This document shows, piece after piece, positions 61,740-64,000 of a stretch of 64,000 nucleotides of DNA. The DNA comes from Campylobacter sp. (GTDB taxonomy: Bacteria > Campylobacterota > Campylobacteria > Campylobacterales > Campylobacteraceae). The stretch spans positions 248,001-312,000 of the forward strand of contig NZ_JAHZBQ010000002.1 of the NCBI RefSeq assembly GCF_019423325.1. Direction: 5' to 3'. Numbering within the stretch: the stretch's first letter is position 1; each line of letters opens with the position of its first letter. A program made the position numbers and the translations under genes. Below the pieces are notes generated by a model. That model did no database searches. It had not been told where the DNA came from and saw only the letters and a list, made by a program, of their open reading frames with translations.

Positions 61740-62340
61740 AGGCGGGCGAGGTTAAAATTTAGCTGAAATTTGAGCCTTGCTTCGGCTGATTTTGCTCGGA
61801 ACTCTGCCCCTTCGTTTCGGCTAAATTTCTAGGCATTAAGGGGTTTGCGCCTCGGCGAAAATTTTACTTCGGCGTAAAAGCAGGCGCGCGGTAGAATTTT
61901 ATCTCGTTTTTGATGTGCGGTAATCCGCTTTTGAAATTTAGCCGTAGAGGGCGACGTGGATTTAAATTTGCGCGCAAATTTAACATCAAACTTGCCGCGA
62001 TTTTACCGCCAGGTTCGTCAATCGACCGCCTGCTGTGGCGTTATTGTCGCGGTGCGATGTTCCGCCTCAAATTTACGGCTATGTGGCGATGAAATTTTAC
62101 GGTGCGGCGTTGCATTGCGCGGCTGTATTTTGTACCGCAGAGTGCGAGTTGCGCGTGCGACGTAGCGCGCCTCTGAAAACGCATCGCAATCGAGCTAAAT
62201 TTAATCGCAGCAGCAGCGTTAAATTTTAAGATAGCGTTCGCGTTTTGCACCGTGCGGCGCGGCGGTATCGCTAAATTTTAAAACGATACGGCGCGAGCGG
62301 CAAGCGCGAAATTTAGAAATGAAATTTAAAAGGCAAAATT
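61740..62340. other. 601-bp gap between mqnD and murB
   Basis: Frames in this stretch are short, Arg/Cys-rich and overlap on both strands, as in GC-rich filler. AAATTT strings recur every few tens of bases. In C. jejuni, as I recall, fliQ precedes murB. I searched by eye for FliQ-like hydrophobic pieces and found none. Confidence 0.5.
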
Positions 62341-63132
62341 TTGAAAACAAAGCAGATAGATTTTAGCAAATACACCTCCGTGCGTATAGGCGGGAGCTTT
62401 GCGGTGCAAATTTTAAAGGACGAGGCCGATTTTGCGGAGTTTGAGAGTATCCGCGAGCGCGCGATCATCGGCGGCGGCAATAATCTGCTCATCTCGCCCG
62501 CACCGCCGCACCTTGCGATGCTAAGCGAGGAGTTCGATCGTATAAGCTTAAGCGGTGATGTCCTTAGCATCGGGGCTGCGACGAAGTCGGGTAAAATTTA
62601 CAACTTCGCCAAAAAGCAAAACATCGGCGGCTTTGAGTTTTTGCGCAACATCCCGGGTCAGCTCGGCGGGCTAATCAAAATGAACGCAGGGCTCGCCGGC
62701 GCTAGCATCAGCGATAGCCTGCTTGCCGTGCGCCTGGCTCGCGGCTGGGTGGAGCGCGAGCGGATAAGCTTTGGCTACCGAAGAAGCGGGATCGAGGAGC
62801 CGATTTTGGGCGCCGAGTTTAAAATTTCGCGCGGCTTTGATGCCGAACTCGCCGCGGATTTCGCCGCCAAACGCGCCAACCAGCCAAAGGGAGCAAGCTT
62901 TGGAAGCTGCTTTAAAAACCCGCCAAATGATGCCGCGGGCAGGCTGATCGAAGCGGCGGGGCTTAAAGGCCACGCGATCGGCGGAGCGAAATTTAGCGAG
63001 CAGCACGCCAATTTCATCATAAATTTCGGCGGCGCGAGCTTTGAGGATGTGATTGCGCTCATAAATTTAGCGCAAAGCCGCGTTTTTGAGGAATTCGGTA
63101 TCGAACTGGAAACCGAAGTCGTGGTGCTATAA
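62341..63132 (+). CDS. murB: UDP-N-acetylenolpyruvoylglucosamine reductase
   Basis: MurB reduces UDP-GlcNAc-enolpyruvate to UDP-MurNAc, the second committed step of peptidoglycan synthesis. FAD-binding IIGGGNNLLISP (near residue 43), FEFLRNIPGQLGGLIKMNAG, and the catalytic Ser loop GASFGSCFKNP (near 182) are visible, with a Glu near the C-terminus (ELETEVVVL). The 263-residue length is like other campylobacter MurB proteins. The start is TTG, weakly supported by AAAGG upstream. Confidence 0.93.
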   Translation: MKTKQIDFSKYTSVRIGGSFAVQILKDEADFAEFESIRERAIIGGGNNLLISPAPPHLAMLSEEFDRISLSGDVLSIGAATKSGKIYNFAKKQNIGGFEFLRNIPGQLGGLIKMNAGLAGASISDSLLAVRLARGWVERERISFGYRRSGIEEPILGAEFKISRGFDAELAADFAAKRANQPKGASFGSCFKNPPNDAAGRLIEAAGLKGHAIGGAKFSEQHANFIINFGGASFEDVIALINLAQSRVFEEFGIELETEVVVL

Positions 63133-63447
63133 AAGGAAATTCGTATATTTTGCCCCGACTAAACTTACTCGGTTGTCCATTCCGTCTTTTTTGCACTGGA
63201 TTTTTTTATGCTTTGAAATTTTAAAATACCGACGAAATCGTCAAATTTAAAAGCGCTCGAATACAGTGCGCCGATGATACTAACTGCCGTTTCATCGCTT
63301 AAAATAGTCGCTACAAAAATAGTCCGCAAAAACAATCAATTTTATCTCGTTTATCTCGCCATGAAAAACAGTTGTTGAATTTTGCGCGCCAAACCGACGC
63401 GACCGTCTAAATCGGCATTCCGTAACCGTCTAAGCGGGCAAGCAAAT
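63133..63447. other. gap without a gene
   Basis: AT-moderate filler with stops in all frames. No hairpin or promoter stands out beyond the murB end. Confidence 0.4.
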
Positions 63448-63900
63448 TTAGCCCAGATAGCAGCCCGCTAAAGCCGCGACTGTGACGATGAGAGTAAGCG
63501 CGGCCGTTAATTTATATAGTCGCAAAGCTCCCGCGCAGCGACTTTTCATATCGCGGATTTTAGGCGGCTTGCTAGCTAAATTTAACTCCGCAAGCGCCGC
63601 GTCAAATTTACCGAAATCAAGCCTCCCCTCCGCAAAATCCTTAAATATAAGCGCGTCAAAATGCAGCCTAACGTGCAGATAAAATAGCCCCGCAAAAGCC
63701 GCTAAAAAGCCCGCAATCACGGCAAAATGCGTAAAGATCGTAAGGCAGACGGCAAGCTGAAGCAAATTTAACAAGAAAAACAGCCTATGCGTCGCCAAAA
63801 ACCTAGCCGTAACCAGCGCCAAGGCTCTATCGTCCGTCCTTTGACGGCATTCCTGCCCCCTGTCTTGCGCCTCTTTTTTGCTTTGCTTCGCATTCGTCAT
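63448..63900 (-). CDS. small membrane protein of unknown function
   Basis: The 150-residue protein has two hydrophobic segments in the middle (FLLNLLQLAVCLTIF and FAVIAGFLAAFAGLFYLHV), a soluble loop (FAEGRLDFGKFDAALAELNL), and a final membrane helix (LTAALTLIVTVAALAGCYL). The first 30 residues are basic and Gln-rich. GAGGAGATAAA precedes the ATG. No family is recognised. Confidence 0.6.
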   Translation of the reverse strand: MTNAKQSKKEAQDRGQECRQRTDDRALALVTARFLATHRLFFLLNLLQLAVCLTIFTHFAVIAGFLAAFAGLFYLHVRLHFDALIFKDFAEGRLDFGKFDAALAELNLASKPPKIRDMKSRCAGALRLYKLTAALTLIVTVAALAGCYLG

Positions 63901-64000
63901 TTTATCTCCTCATTTTGGGCGTTTGCCTTTGGTTAAATTCCCGCTTGTTTTCGCCAAGAATTTTGCAATGCCGCTTGTTTCTAGCCTGCAGATTTTTTAA

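Noticed and set aside
61910..62250. Four short frames on both strands between mqnD and murB
   Set aside because: They overlap one another, lack ribosome sites and have Arg/Cys-heavy random composition.
1..64000. tRNA, rRNA, CRISPR array, insertion sequence or prophage
   Set aside because: Scanning gaps for T-loop strings, regular spacers, transposase or integrase motifs and terminal inverted repeats gave nothing supportable.

Overview
The window reads as a chromosomal segment of a Campylobacter-type epsilonproteobacterium, probably one of the oral species with relatively high GC such as C. gracilis. This rests on gene order and content. An aroC-rnc-rnhA-TPR block lies divergent to dnaG, accB-accC lies close to dcd, pckA sits beside a biotinylated carboxylase B subunit, and a CgpA-like protein precedes an FtsB-like protein, eno, recA and (across a gap) murB. 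As I remember them, these arrangements match C. jejuni. The futalosine-pathway enzyme MqnD fits as well. Base composition is mid-40s percent GC by eye, with a striking excess of AAATTT / GAATTTTA strings. I see no tRNA, rRNA, CRISPR array, insertion sequence or prophage.

Layout. 1-7.9 kb is a patchy region: the start of an AI-2E-type permease, a methyltransferase with a small exported protein, a diverged paralogue of that protein, relic fragments, a lipoprotein, an AT-rich membrane gene bracketed by 31-bp direct repeats, and an acetyltransferase swollen by low-complexity inserts. 8-15.7 kb is housekeeping: aroC, rnc, rnhA and a LapB-like TPR protein on the minus strand, then dnaG and a PP-loop enzyme on the plus strand, fired from back-to-back promoters. 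15.8-24.7 kb holds a CAP-domain lipoprotein, pckA, the carboxylase B subunit, TRAP permeases, a DsbB-like protein, a pseudopilin and CysQ. 24.9-27.1 kb has a SapC-like gene, a Rossmann-fold gene broken by one UGA, and a gene remnant. 27.1-33.0 kb is a five-gene peptide and acyl-amino-acid catabolic operon (two M20 hydrolases, PepE, DcuC, PepT). 34.9-43.4 kb holds accBC, asparaginase, and the dcd-topA-phosphoesterase-antiporter run. 44.4-52.9 kb holds a universal stress protein, pnp, a phosphoribosyltransferase, lptD, an RDD protein, purD, a structured RNA that looks like 6S RNA, and hemD. 53.1-54.1 kb is a small AT-rich two-gene insert. 54.1-64 kb holds argH, a nitroreductase, the CgpA-like and FtsB-like proteins, eno, recA, mqnD, murB and a membrane protein.

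How it fits together. Asparaginase, PepE (an Asp-X dipeptidase), PepT, two M20 hydrolases and the C4-dicarboxylate carrier DcuC, with PckA and the oxaloacetate/pyruvate carboxylase subunit, describe an asaccharolytic, fumarate-respiring cell living on peptides and aspartate/asparagine.

The most unusual signal is the in-frame inflation of conserved enzymes (a YfcE-type phosphoesterase, DnaG, a GNAT acetyltransferase, RNase III, an FtsB-like protein) by long Asn/Ala/Ser/Asp-rich inserts. In the first three the inserts are studded with RAATTY strings (AAATTT, GAATTT, AAATTC), the same strings that fill the intergenic gaps. RAATTY is, as I recall, the site methylated by CtsM that licenses DNA uptake in C. 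jejuni. A link between site accumulation and protein inflation is a hypothesis, not something shown here.
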